From NCBI GenBank assembly GCA_964550025.1, contig CAZJYI010000051.1, forward strand, positions 5,708-69,707: a stretch of 64,000 nt of DNA. Direction: 5' to 3'. This DNA is from CAZJYI01 sp964550025 (GTDB taxonomy: Bacteria > Verrucomicrobiota > Kiritimatiellia > UBA8416 > CAYOBW01). The notes under the pieces are model-generated. The model was not told the DNA's origin. It did not search any database and saw only the letters and a list, made by a program, of their open reading frames with translations. Below, piece after piece: positions 16,182-24,657 of the stretch (its first letter is position 1; the number at the start of each line of letters is the position of its first letter). The position numbers and the translations under genes were made by a program.

Positions 16182-17194
16182 TCGCATTCGATCCTGCCAT
16201 TCACCACCGCCGATCCATCCGGTTGAAGGGGCATGATTATTCCGGCCCCGGCCTGTATTTCGTGACTACCTGTGCGCATCGGGAATTCGCCGAGTTCGCC
16301 AAAGGCAGTCCATTTGGCGCAATGGGGGCGACATGCGTGTCGCCCGTACGGGAGATCATCGCAGAGGAGTGGCGGCGCAACGGGGAATTGCGCGCTGACG
16401 TCTTTCCCGGCGAGTTCGTGGTGATGCCCGATCATTTCCATGGATTGATCCGCATTGAAGAGGGCCAATCGGAATTGGGCCACGTCATCGGCGCATTCAA
16501 AGCCGCCGCATCCCGCCGCATCCGCGGTACGGGCGACACGCATGTCGCCTCTGTTGCCCCATTTCCGCGCCCGCCCGAACCCATTCGCATCTGGCACCGC
16601 AACTACTACGACAGGATCGTGCGCGCGGCGGAAGCGGAGCACAACATCCGCCAGTACATCCGCATGAACCCGTGGAAGCTGGTCCAACACGCCACGCACG
16701 AAGGCCAGACATACCGCATGATCGGCAATCCAGCCCTGCTTGTCCGCGACAAGGTCGCCGTGCTCTGCTCGCGAAACTGCTCGGCAGACGTTCTGGCGAC
16801 GGCAACACAACGCGCCCGAGCCGCAGGTCCGCGGCATTGCTTCATGAGCGGCTTCCACTCGCCACCCGAAAAGGCCATCCTCGCCGCTCTGCTGCAGGGC
16901 AAGGGTGACATGCGTGTCGCCCCTACGGTGATCTGCTGCCCCGCCTGGGGCATCGACGCCATGCGCATCCCAGCCGACTGGCTCCCCGCCCTCGAAACCA
17001 ACCGCATGCTCATCCTCGAGATGCGCAATCGCGAAGGCGACCTCGCCGCCGCCGAAGCGCGCAACCAATTCGTGCTGGACTGCGCCGAGAAACACTGGCT
17101 CCCGCACGTAACCCCCGGCGGGATGCTGGAGCGGCTCACCCGTAAGGGCGACACGCATGTCGCCCCGAGGCAGCAGAAGGGGGTGCCGGCATGA
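16178..17194 (+). CDS. Chimeric REP-type (RAYT, HUH) transposase domain plus DprA/SLOG-like domain
   Basis: 338 residues; start and stop overlap both neighbours by 4 bases. Residues 1-175 resemble REP-associated tyrosine transposases: RRSIRLKGHDYSGPGLYFVT, the HUH motif MPDHFHGL at about 83-90, a candidate nucleophile Tyr in WHRNYYDRIVR, and IRQYIRMNPWKL. Residues about 185-325 resemble a short DprA/Smf (SLOG) domain: VAVLCSRN, MSGFHSPPEKAILAALL, VICCPAWGIDAMRIPADW, HVTPGGMLE. Four palindromic repeats are embedded in frame in loops. I do not know this fusion as a described family. Its place in the hsd operon suggests either domestication or hitch-hiking. Confidence 0.8.
   Translation: MIAFDPAIHHRRSIRLKGHDYSGPGLYFVTTCAHREFAEFAKGSPFGAMGATCVSPVREIIAEEWRRNGELRADVFPGEFVVMPDHFHGLIRIEEGQSELGHVIGAFKAAASRRIRGTGDTHVASVAPFPRPPEPIRIWHRNYYDRIVRAAEAEHNIRQYIRMNPWKLVQHATHEGQTYRMIGNPALLVRDKVAVLCSRNCSADVLATATQRARAAGPRHCFMSGFHSPPEKAILAALLQGKGDMRVAPTVICCPAWGIDAMRIPADWLPALETNRMLILEMRNREGDLAAAEARNQFVLDCAEKHWLPHVTPGGMLERLTRKGDTHVAPRQQKGVPA
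16327..16344. repeat. In-gene palindrome 1 (GGCGACAYGCRTGTCGCC family)
   Basis: GGCGACATGCGTGTCGCC followed by CGTACGG. It encodes the GATCVSPV loop near residue 50. Confidence 0.85.
16532..16549. repeat. In-gene palindrome 2
   Basis: GGCGACACGCATGTCGCC, preceded by GGTACG. It encodes GDTHVAS in the linker before the WHRNYY motif. Confidence 0.85.
16904..16921. repeat. In-gene palindrome 3
   Basis: GGTGACATGCGTGTCGCC followed by CCTACGG. It encodes GDMRVAPT inside the DprA-like domain, between LLQGK and VICCPA. Confidence 0.85.
17147..17164. repeat. In-gene palindrome 4
   Basis: GGCGACACGCATGTCGCC preceded by CCCGTAAG. It encodes GDTHVAPR at the C-terminus. Confidence 0.85.
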
Positions 17195-18468
17195 TCGAGG
17201 GTTGGAAGCGGACCACACTCGGCCACCTCTGTGAGAAGCCTCAATATGGCCATACTGCTTCTGCTTCTGTCACCGAAGTTGGCCCCAAGTTCCTGCGAAT
17301 CACCGACATAGCCCCCCTCGGTGTCGATTGGGAGGGCGTCCCCTACTGTGAGTGCCCGCCTGGCTCGTTGGAATCATGCCGCCTCATGAGCAACGACATC
17401 CTCGTTGCACGAATTGGCGGCACTACAGGCAAGAGTTTCATCGTGAAACAGCCACCCCTCGCTGTGTTCGCATCCTATCTCATCCGCCTGCGTCCGCTTC
17501 CCGGCGTCTGTCCGGACTTCATCTTCTACGCATTGCAGACTGAGGCGTATTGGTCTCAAGTGCGGGCGAACAAGGACAAGAACATCAAGGGCGGGGTGAA
17601 TGCTACTGTGCTTTCGGGGCTCAGCGTACTCCTCCCCCCCCTCCCCGAGCAGAAGAAGATTGCGGCGGTGTTGTTGAAGATCCAGCGGGCGATCGAGCTG
17701 CAGGACAAGATCATCCAGTCACTCCGCGACCTCAAGAAATCCACCATGCAACACCTCTTCACCCACGGCCTACGTGGGGAGAAGACGAAGATGACCGAGA
17801 TCGGTGAGATTCCGGAGAGTTGGGGAAGATGTACGCTGGGCGAGCTATCCGCGGCCGAAGGCGGCTGCATTCAGACCGGTCCGTTCGGCAGCCAACTCCA
17901 CGCGTCAGACTATCAGGCGTCGGGTGTGCCTGTTGTGAATCCGACCCACATGTTGGATAACCAGATCATCCGCGAAGGTATCCCTCGTGTCAGCAAGGCA
18001 AATGCTGATCGATTGAAGCGGCACGTCCTGGAATCGGGGGATATCTTGTTTGCTCGTCGGGGCGAGATCGGCCGACATGCATTGGTGACGGAAGCTGAAG
18101 CCGGATGGCTTTGTGGGACGAGGTGCTTTCTTGTGCGTGTCCGAGATCCTCGTGTCCTCGGTTCTCTTCTCTCTTGGTTTCTTTACTGCCGGGCCTCTCA
18201 GGATTGGCTCGTTGCACATGCAGCAGGGGCAATCATGCCGAATCTCAACAACAAGATGCTTCAGGCCTGCCCCGTCGCGTATCCACGCAGGTTGGGCGAA
18301 CAACGACAGATTGTGCATACGCTCGACGGGCTGGGCCAGAAGATGGCTCACCACGAATCCAAGAAGGCCGCCCTCCAAGCCCTCTTCAAGACAGCACTCA
18401 ACAACCTGATGACCGGCGACATCCGCGTCGCCGATCTGGATATCGATGTGAAGGAGGTGGAAGTATGA
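17191..18468 (+). CDS. hsdS: Type I restriction-modification specificity subunit HsdS
   Basis: 425 residues; the ATG overlaps the previous stop by 4 bases. Two target-recognition domains are each followed by a conserved helical spacer: the first half ends with LPPLPEQKKIAAVLLKIQRA ... LKKSTMQHLFTHGLRG, and the second (from about 210, IPESWGRCTLGEL) ends with RLGEQRQIVHTLDGLGQKM and ALFKTALNNLMTGDIRV. This is the standard HsdS layout that recognises a bipartite DNA site. TRD2 carries GPFGSQLHASDYQASGVPVV, the usual motif. The target sequence cannot be read from here. Confidence 0.93.
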   Translation: MIEGWKRTTLGHLCEKPQYGHTASASVTEVGPKFLRITDIAPLGVDWEGVPYCECPPGSLESCRLMSNDILVARIGGTTGKSFIVKQPPLAVFASYLIRLRPLPGVCPDFIFYALQTEAYWSQVRANKDKNIKGGVNATVLSGLSVLLPPLPEQKKIAAVLLKIQRAIELQDKIIQSLRDLKKSTMQHLFTHGLRGEKTKMTEIGEIPESWGRCTLGELSAAEGGCIQTGPFGSQLHASDYQASGVPVVNPTHMLDNQIIREGIPRVSKANADRLKRHVLESGDILFARRGEIGRHALVTEAEAGWLCGTRCFLVRVRDPRVLGSLLSWFLYCRASQDWLVAHAAGAIMPNLNNKMLQACPVAYPRRLGEQRQIVHTLDGLGQKMAHHESKKAALQALFKTALNNLMTGDIRVADLDIDVKEVEV

Positions 18469-18984
18469 CCGAACACAATGCCGAGATAAGGCTTCTGGAT
18501 GATAAACCTCTGACGGGAGATGACCGTGCCACGGTTGTCTCTAGAGACAGATTGTCGCATGCCATGTATGGCAATCTGTTGGCTGATCTTGTGGCGAATC
18601 CGGTTCATGGCAGGACGATTGCCCTTTTCGGAAGGTGGGGCCAATCGGCTCAAGGGTCCCAACTACGAGACCGAGTGGCTCCACAGCCACGAAGCCCTTC
18701 GTGTGTTTATCGCCGACCGCGTAGAACAAGATGCACTTGACGCTCTGATTCCTGATTTCTGCGAAACACTTAAGCGTCTGACGTATGACCCGAATCAGGA
18801 CTATGCGCACACAGCCGCAAGTGTCGTTACGCATTTGCCGGTGGTGACGGCGCAGCTACACAAACAGCTTTCCGACATCCGCAGGGAGAATCAGTCTGAT
18901 TGGAAGGAGTCTGGGCAGGATACACGTTTGGAGGACTTCAAGGCCGCCTCTGGGGTAGAGACAATCAAGGGCAAGCCGGAGTAA
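18465..18984 (+). pseudogene. Broken KAP-like P-loop NTPase gene within the hsd operon
   Basis: A frame opens at an ATG overlapping the hsdS stop and encodes DDRATVVSRDRLSHAMYGNL ... RTIALFGRWG, the region just before the Walker A loop of KAP-family NTPases. The expected GSGKS is missing: the frame runs into nonsense at about 18640. Sensible protein resumes in another frame from about 18640 (NRLKGPNYETEWLHSHEALR ... SDWKESGQDTRLEDFKAASG) to a TAA at 18982-18984 that overlaps the hsdR start. An internal, frame-breaking deletion is the simplest explanation. The C-terminal piece is not recognised by itself and might have a separate origin. Confidence 0.6.
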
Positions 18985-21917
18985 TGTCTAGACCATCAGA
19001 AGAGAACACAGTCCAAGCCTCGCTGATCCGCTATGCGGAGCAGAGGGGGTGGACGTATGTACGCCCGTCGGAAGCCGTGGCGCTGCGGAAGGGTGAAGGG
19101 GGATTGCTGTTCAACCGGATACTGGCAGAGAAGCTGGTTGAGCTGAATCCGGGGTTGATTGCCACCGACAGCGCCGACGACGTGATTCGACGGATCGAAG
19201 CTGTAAGGAACACGATTGAAGGGAACGCCGAGATCCTAGCATGGCTGCGCGGGGAGCAGAGCGTGTATGACCAGGGCGAGAGACGCGAGCGAAACGTGAC
19301 CGTGGTTGATTTCGGAGCACTGGATCGAAACGTCTTCCATGTCACCGATGAGTGGCAGTACACGAACGGGCAGGAAACAAACCGTGCGGACGTGATGTTT
19401 CTGATCAACGGCATACCCGTTGCCATCGTGGAAACCAAGAATGCCACGAAGGCCAAGGGCATTGAGGAAGGTCTGGTTCAGATTCGGGAATACCACCGCG
19501 AAACCCCGGAGATGCTCACCGCACCGCAGGTTTTCGACATCACGCATCTGATCGACTTCTACTACGGCGCGACGTGGAATCTCGACCGGAAGAACCTGTT
19601 TGCATGGAGAACGGGTGCCGGCTCGCGGGGCCGCTCGCCCTCCAGTGACTCGTTTGAAGAACGAGTGAAGTCGTTCTTCGATCGGCGGCGTTTTCTGACG
19701 ATGCTCAAGGAGTGGATCCTGTTTTACTACAAGGAGGACGAGTTCCAGAAGACCGTCCTCCGCCAGCACCAGACCCGCGCGGTCGACCGCATCCTTGCAC
19801 GCTGTGCTGACGACACGAGGTCGACCGGTCTGATCTGGCACACCCAGGGGTCGGGCAAGACCTTCACCATGATAACGGCGGCCCGGCGCATTCTCCGGGA
19901 TCGGGACTCGTTTGGAAAAGCAACCGTCATTCTGATGATCGACCGCAACGAACTCGAGGGGCAGCTTGCCGGCTGGGTGGAGCGTATCCTCGGCGAGATG
20001 TCCGCGCACGACATCAGCATCGAGCACGCCGCCAGCAAGCGGGCCCTCCGGGCGGTGCTGGCATCCGATTTCCGAGGGCTTGTCATCTCGATGATCCACA
20101 AGTTCGATGGCATTCCGAAAGACGTCAACACCCGGACCAACATCTTCGTCTTGATCGATGAGGCCCACCGGACGACGGGCGGCGATCTCGGGAACTACCT
20201 GCTTGGCGCTCTGCCGAATGCGACGCTGATCGGTTTCACGGGAACGCCCATCGACAGGACCGCCCATGGCAAGGGTACCTTCAAGGTCTTCGGCAGAGAG
20301 GACGAGCAGGGGTATCTCGACAAGTACTCTATTGCCGAGTCCATTGCGGACGGCACGACCGTGCCGCTGAAATACACGCTTGCTCCAAGCGAAATCCGCG
20401 TTCCCCGCGAGCAACTCGAGGAGGAGTTCTTGAGTCTTGCGCAGGCGGAAGGCGTGAGCGACGTCGATGAGCTGAACCGGATCCTGGATCGTGCGATGCG
20501 GCTCAAGACGTTTCTAAAGGCTGCCGACCGCGTCGAGAAGGTGGCTGCTCTCGTGGCGGACCACTTCACGAGGAACGTCGAGCCCCTGGGTTACAAGGCG
20601 TTCCTCGTCGCTGTCGACCGGGAGGCCTGTGCGCTATACAAGGAAGCGCTGGATAAGGTGTTGCCTTCAGAATACTCGGTGCCGATCTATACGTCCGCGC
20701 GGCACGACAGTGAGCGATACCCGCTCGTGTACCGGCACCAGGTTTCCCCCCCTGTAGAGAAGACCGCCCGCAAGCTGTTTCCAAAGGCGGATCGTCTGCC
20801 GAAGATCCTCATCGTGACCGACAAGCTGCTAACGGGATTTGATGCGCCGGTGCTCTATTGCATGTACCTCGACAAGCCGATGCGGGACCACGTCCTGTTG
20901 CAGGCGATCGCCCGAGTCAACCGGCCGTACGAACGGGACGCGGAGACGCAGAAACCGTGTGGTCTCGTCGTTGATTTCGTAGGCATCTTCGAGAAGCTGG
21001 AGGAAGCACTGGCGTTCGACTCGGATGTCGTGAGTGGCGTGATCGAAGACCTCGACCTGCTGTTGATCAGGTTCAGGGAACTTATGGCCGGTGCCGCGCA
21101 GCCGTACCTGGAGCTGTGCCGGGCGCCGGTTGACGACAAGGCGGTTGAGAAGGCCATTGATATACTCGCGAATCAGGAGAAACGGGAGGCGTTCTACAAG
21201 TTCTACAAGCAGCTCGAAACACTGTACGAGATTCTCTCGCCATCATCGAGGCTGCGCGATTTTGTCGATGACTTCGGGCGTCTGTCCCTTCTGTACCAAA
21301 TTGTTCGGAATGCCTTCCGAAAGAGGACGCTCCTGTATGGCGATGTTGCCCGGAAGACCGAACTTTTGGTTCGTGAGAGAGCCGAGAGCTACGGCCTCGA
21401 CACCACGCTTTCAACCGTGAAGATCGACGAGAGGACACTGGATGCGATCAAGGAGAGCACCAAGTCGGACAAGGTCAGGATCATCAACCTGGTGAACAGT
21501 GTCAGGAAGACCGTTCTTGAGGATGGTGGCAGCGATCCCTATCTGAAGCCGATCGGCGACCGTGCCGAAGCGATCATGGCGGCCTATGACGAGCGCCAGG
21601 AAACGACCGAAGAGGCCTTGAAGAAGGTGGAATCCCTGGTTCGGGAGATCGTCGAGGCACGCAGAGTTCGAGAGGAGACGGGGTTCGATCAGACGACGTT
21701 CTCGCTCTTCTGGGCTCTGAAGCACAAGGATCTCGCCGATCCGGAAGGGACGGCCGTCATGGTTCGTGCTGTATTCGACAGGTTTCCACACCACCAGCAC
21801 AACGCGGCAGAGCTTCGCCAGCTGAAGGCGGAGTTGTACAAGACCCTCATGCCCCTCCTCGGCAAGGAAGGCATGATCCCGGTTGTGGAGCAACTCCTGC
21901 GGGCGGTGGCGAAGTGA
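18984..21917 (+). CDS. hsdR: Type I restriction-modification endonuclease/translocase HsdR
   Basis: 977 residues from the ATG at 18984 (TAATG overlap with the preceding fragment, CCGGAG upstream). The N-terminal PD-(D/E)XK nuclease has RADVMFLINGIPVAIVETKN at about 134-153. An SF2 helicase core follows: Walker A TQGSGKT at about 287-293, DEAH at about 391-394 (LIDEAHRTTGGDLG), FTGTP, and LLTGFDAP with QAIARVNRPY (motifs V/VI). The C-terminal helical part contacts HsdM. It translocates and cuts unmethylated DNA. All catalytic motifs look intact, so the system may be active. Confidence 0.94.
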   Translation: MSRPSEENTVQASLIRYAEQRGWTYVRPSEAVALRKGEGGLLFNRILAEKLVELNPGLIATDSADDVIRRIEAVRNTIEGNAEILAWLRGEQSVYDQGERRERNVTVVDFGALDRNVFHVTDEWQYTNGQETNRADVMFLINGIPVAIVETKNATKAKGIEEGLVQIREYHRETPEMLTAPQVFDITHLIDFYYGATWNLDRKNLFAWRTGAGSRGRSPSSDSFEERVKSFFDRRRFLTMLKEWILFYYKEDEFQKTVLRQHQTRAVDRILARCADDTRSTGLIWHTQGSGKTFTMITAARRILRDRDSFGKATVILMIDRNELEGQLAGWVERILGEMSAHDISIEHAASKRALRAVLASDFRGLVISMIHKFDGIPKDVNTRTNIFVLIDEAHRTTGGDLGNYLLGALPNATLIGFTGTPIDRTAHGKGTFKVFGREDEQGYLDKYSIAESIADGTTVPLKYTLAPSEIRVPREQLEEEFLSLAQAEGVSDVDELNRILDRAMRLKTFLKAADRVEKVAALVADHFTRNVEPLGYKAFLVAVDREACALYKEALDKVLPSEYSVPIYTSARHDSERYPLVYRHQVSPPVEKTARKLFPKADRLPKILIVTDKLLTGFDAPVLYCMYLDKPMRDHVLLQAIARVNRPYERDAETQKPCGLVVDFVGIFEKLEEALAFDSDVVSGVIEDLDLLLIRFRELMAGAAQPYLELCRAPVDDKAVEKAIDILANQEKREAFYKFYKQLETLYEILSPSSRLRDFVDDFGRLSLLYQIVRNAFRKRTLLYGDVARKTELLVRERAESYGLDTTLSTVKIDERTLDAIKESTKSDKVRIINLVNSVRKTVLEDGGSDPYLKPIGDRAEAIMAAYDERQETTEEALKKVESLVREIVEARRVREETGFDQTTFSLFWALKHKDLADPEGTAVMVRAVFDRFPHHQHNAAELRQLKAELYKTLMPLLGKEGMIPVVEQLLRAVAK

Positions 21918-22023
21918 AACCACGGGAAGCTCTTCAGGAGCCTGATGTCCGTCTACATGCCCGATTGGGAAACGCGTGCTGACGAACTGCGGCAATCGGC
22001 ACGGACCGCGGTACGGAAGCCTG

Positions 22024-22797
22024 CTACTCCTTCTTCAGCCCCTTGAGCAGCTCCACGGCCGCGGTCTGACCGCGTTGAATGGCGAAGGTGAGGGCGGTGT
22101 CGCCGTCGACGTCCTTCAGCGTTGGGTCGGCGCCCTTCTCGAGCAGAAGCCTGACGACCTCCGCGTGCCCCTCGGCCGCCGCGAACATGAGGGCCGTGAA
22201 ACGCTCGTGACCGTCCTTGGCATTGACCTCCGCGCCGGCTTTGAGGAGGAGTTTCACGGTGGCGACGTTCGTCTCTTCCGGGCACGTCGACGCGAACATG
22301 AGGGCCGTGCGGTCGAGACCGTCTTTCTCGCCGACGCGCGCGCCGGCGTCGAGCAGGAGCTCGACTACCCTCGCGTGGCCGTTGAACGCGGCCAGCATCA
22401 GCGCGGTGTGTTGGAGCTTGCTCTTGGCATGCACGTCCGCCTTTGCGCTCAGCAACATGCCAACGACCTCGGTGTGGCCGTTTTCCGCTGCATGCATCAG
22501 GGCGCTCTTGCCTTGCGCGTCGGCCGTGTTGCAGTCGCCGCCCGCGGCGAGACCGCGGCCCACGGTCTCCGCGTTGCCCTTGAGTGCGGCTTCGAGGAAG
22601 GCCTGTGGCGGAACGGGCTGGGGCGGCGGCTTGGGTGGTTCCGCCGGCGCGGGCGCCACGGCAACTTCGTCTGCGGGCTCCCGCGCGGCGTCGCCGGCGC
22701 TGTTCGCGCCCGTGTCCCGTTTGCAGCCGCCGGCGCCGGCCAATGAGAACGCTATGGCGAAGAGGGTGAGGTGTTTCCACGGGGGCGCTGTAGGCAT
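22024..22797 (-). CDS. Ankyrin-repeat lipoprotein
   Basis: 257 residues. A signal peptide ends in the lipobox AGGC (about 22-25), so it is probably membrane-anchored outside the cytoplasm. A Pro/Ala-rich linker (about 45-65) precedes six ankyrin-type repeats with the usual signatures (SALMHAAENGHTEVVGMLLS, TALMLAAFNGHARVVELLLD, TALMFAAAEGHAEVVRLLLE, TALTFAIQRGQTAAVELLKG). Ankyrin repeats bind other proteins; the partner is unknown. It is convergent with hsdR and lies downstream of the hydrogenase operon. Confidence 0.85.
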   Translation of the reverse strand: MPTAPPWKHLTLFAIAFSLAGAGGCKRDTGANSAGDAAREPADEVAVAPAPAEPPKPPPQPVPPQAFLEAALKGNAETVGRGLAAGGDCNTADAQGKSALMHAAENGHTEVVGMLLSAKADVHAKSKLQHTALMLAAFNGHARVVELLLDAGARVGEKDGLDRTALMFASTCPEETNVATVKLLLKAGAEVNAKDGHERFTALMFAAAEGHAEVVRLLLEKGADPTLKDVDGDTALTFAIQRGQTAAVELLKGLKKE

Positions 22798-22957
22798 GCG
22801 GTGCTCCGATCTGTTTTGCGATGCGGTTCCTGGCGATGGCTATACCACGCAGGCCGGTTCGGTGGCAAGAACGAGCGCGCGGCTTCGAAGTGCGTTCTCC
22901 GGAGCGCGTGCAGGGAGGGTGGGGGGCGTTGTGGTGGGTGTACAGTCGGAATCCCAG

Positions 22958-23002
22958 ATGTCAAATCTCAGATCTCAGAAGTCAGATCTCAGAAGTTCGA
23001 GA
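22958..23002. repeat. Heptad repeat, TCAGATC type, at the end of the hydrogenase protease gene
   Basis: TCAAATC, TCAGATC, TCAGAAG, TCAGATC, TCAGAAG at a 7-base period. The stop codon of the hydrogenase protease gene (22989-22991) lies inside it. Confidence 0.75.
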
Positions 23003-23531
23003 TCGGGCGTCCCTCGTCGTGGTCGCGGTCTTTGTCGCAATCGCAGCCGATGGCGTGACCCGGTCGGGATTGGGCCGCACCGCCCAGCGCTTCTACCAGC
23101 CGTCTGACCGCCTCCTTCACCTCCGCCGTCACATCCGCTTCCATTGCCACTTGCGCAGGCTGGATGCCGACGAGCCAGGTTTCGGCGCCGCAGCGGTTGG
23201 CGAGGTACTGCGCGGCGAGCTCGAGGGAGAGGGCGTGGGTCGAGAGGCCACCGCTGCTGTCGTCGGGGCGGAAGACGCGGATCTCGCCCGGCTCGCCCCG
23301 GAAATCGACGGCGTCGACGAGCAGAACCGTGTCGGGGTGATGGGTGGCGATCTTCTCCAGGTAGTTCTCGGGTGCGACTCCGGCATCGATGCACGGGAAA
23401 GTGCAGTTTCCCCGCAGGGCGTCCATCACCATCGGGCCGACCGCGTCATCGCCACGCAGGCGGTTGCCGACGCCGACGATGCAGACGCTGCCGCGGAGGA
23501 TAGGGCGGAGGATGTTGGAGAGGGAGGTCAT
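22989..23531 (-). CDS. Hydrogenase maturation protease, HycI/HyaD family
   Basis: 180 residues. The N-terminal VCIVGVGNRLRGDDAVGP is the family signature; metal-binding acids are expected at the Asp of RGDD and in VDAVDFRGEPG, and a His is in STHALSLE. The enzyme removes the C-terminal extension of the hydrogenase large subunit once nickel is loaded. The large subunit in this operon has about 35 residues after DPCYCCTER, a suitable substrate. It is the last gene of the operon. The tail (DCDKDRDHDEGRPISNF) is poorly conserved and ends in a heptad repeat. Confidence 0.88.
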   Translation of the reverse strand: MTSLSNILRPILRGSVCIVGVGNRLRGDDAVGPMVMDALRGNCTFPCIDAGVAPENYLEKIATHHPDTVLLVDAVDFRGEPGEIRVFRPDDSSGGLSTHALSLELAAQYLANRCGAETWLVGIQPAQVAMEADVTAEVKEAVRRLVEALGGAAQSRPGHAIGCDCDKDRDHDEGRPISNF

Positions 23532-23533
23532 CT

Positions 23534-23671
23534 AAGCGAATAGCGAACGTCGAACATCGAACGTCGAACGTTGAACACCGAACGTCGAACACTGAACGTC
23601 GAACGTCGAACGTTGAACACCGAACATCGAACGTTGAACATCGAACATCGAATGTTGAGCACTGAGCACTG
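23534..23671. repeat. Tandem heptad array, about 20 units of RNRTCGA/RNNTTGA type
   Basis: Units such as ACGTCGA, ACATCGA, ACGTTGA and ACACCGA repeat head-to-tail at exactly 7 bases for about 138 bases between the ferredoxin and protease genes. It interrupts the otherwise compact hydrogenase operon. There are no unique spacers, so it is not a CRISPR array. Confidence 0.9.
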
Positions 23672-23683
23672 GGGAAGGGCGGG

Positions 23684-24295
23684 CTAGACGACGAAGACGG
23701 TCTTGCGGCGGCACTTGGGGCATTGCATGCTGACGCGACCGGTTCGTTGTGTGACGCCGTCGTCGGGCGTAACGTCCTGGTCGACCACTGAGAGTCTATC
23801 ATGTGCGGCCAGGATGAGCGTGGGGTTGGTGAAGGCCAGGGGGCCGAGTCGCCGGGCAATCCAGCGAATCTGGTCCTTGGGGGCAATGATACACCCGCAG
23901 CTCTCGCACAGGAGGAGCTCTTTCTCGACGCGTTCTTCGAAGTCCTCGGGTTTGAAGCCCGCGTAGTCGAACTCGTTGGTCATCGTGATGCCCTTTTCCG
24001 ACGTGCAGTAGCGTTCGCACTGCCCGCAGCAGATGCACCAGTCGAGATGTTGTACAAGTGTGCGCGTCGGTGTTCCCGATTCCACGTCGTCGGTCAACTC
24101 GATGCACTCGGCGGGGCAGACCTCGGCGCAGGCTCCGCAGCCGATGCAGTCCTCCTCGTGGTAGCGCGGCCGGCCGCGAAAGGCCTCGCTGGGCTCGAAC
24201 GGCTCTTTCGGGTAACGCGTGGTGTAGGGGCGGGAGAAGAGCGACTTCACCGCCAGTTTGAGGATTCTCAGTTGCAGAAGGCACGGCAGTTTCAC
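23684..24295 (-). CDS. Ferredoxin-like 2[4Fe-4S] hydrogenase subunit (MbhN/HycF-like) with zinc-ribbon-like tail
   Basis: 203 residues. CIGCGACAEVCP and CICCGQCERYC bind two [4Fe-4S] clusters (about 50-95) and would pass electrons to the small subunit. C-terminal CESCGC and CPKCRR pairs may form a zinc or extra metal site, as in HycF/NuoI-like proteins of group 4 hydrogenases. The start overlaps the antiporter G subunit stop by 4 bases, so it is tightly coupled in the operon. Confidence 0.88.
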   Translation of the reverse strand: MKLPCLLQLRILKLAVKSLFSRPYTTRYPKEPFEPSEAFRGRPRYHEEDCIGCGACAEVCPAECIELTDDVESGTPTRTLVQHLDWCICCGQCERYCTSEKGITMTNEFDYAGFKPEDFEERVEKELLLCESCGCIIAPKDQIRWIARRLGPLAFTNPTLILAAHDRLSVVDQDVTPDDGVTQRTGRVSMQCPKCRRKTVFVV

Positions 24296-24657
24296 GACGC
24301 GTCCTCCTCCTCTTCATCCACACCCGGTTCGTGATCCTCGGCGTAGCGATCGATGACGCTCTTCTCCCAGAGCTCTACGCCGGAGGCGTGGGCGCCCCGC
24401 GCCAGGGCGTGGGCCGCGGTGGGGGAGGTGATGAGAATGAACATCATACAGAGCAGGGCCTTGAAGAGGGTTGCCGTCGATTCGCCGCAGGCCATGATCA
24501 TGACACTGATCAGGACGAGGCAGGTTCCGAGCGTCACGCATTTCGTTCCGGCCTGGAGGCGGTTGTAGGCGTCGGGCAGACGAATGAGCCCGATGCACCC
24601 GAAAACGTTGAACGCCAGCCCCGCGACCAGGGCGATGATGCCTAGGACGTTACTCAT
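24292..24657 (-). CDS. Mrp-type antiporter/hydrogenase subunit G (MnhG/MbhC-like)
   Basis: 121 residues from the ATG at 24655-24657, which overlaps the end of the F subunit gene; the longer frame to 24903 is antiparallel to nothing useful and merely shadows mnhF. About three membrane helices; IRLPDAYNRLQAGTKCVTLG is the family signature. An acidic tail (EPGVDEEEEDAS) follows. It is part of the ion-translocating membrane module. Confidence 0.88.
   Translation of the reverse strand: MSNVLGIIALVAGLAFNVFGCIGLIRLPDAYNRLQAGTKCVTLGTCLVLISVMIMACGESTATLFKALLCMMFILITSPTAAHALARGAHASGVELWEKSVIDRYAEDHEPGVDEEEEDAS

Noticed and set aside
15893..17218. 441-codon minus-strand open frame opposite the transposase-like gene
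   Set aside because: Shadow frame; the plus-strand frame has the HUH motif and 4-base overlaps with its neighbours.
18420..18440. Fifth copy of the GGCGACA palindrome at the end of hsdS
   Set aside because: GGCGACATCCGCGTCGCC is only partly symmetrical, and LMTGDIRV is the normal C-terminal motif of HsdS proteins.
18900..18983. Earlier start for hsdR
   Set aside because: It would overlap the KAP-like fragment in another frame; the ATG at 18984 has a ribosome-binding site and a coupled TAATG junction.
23534..23671. CRISPR array
   Set aside because: Units are 7 bases long with no spacers, and there are no cas genes.
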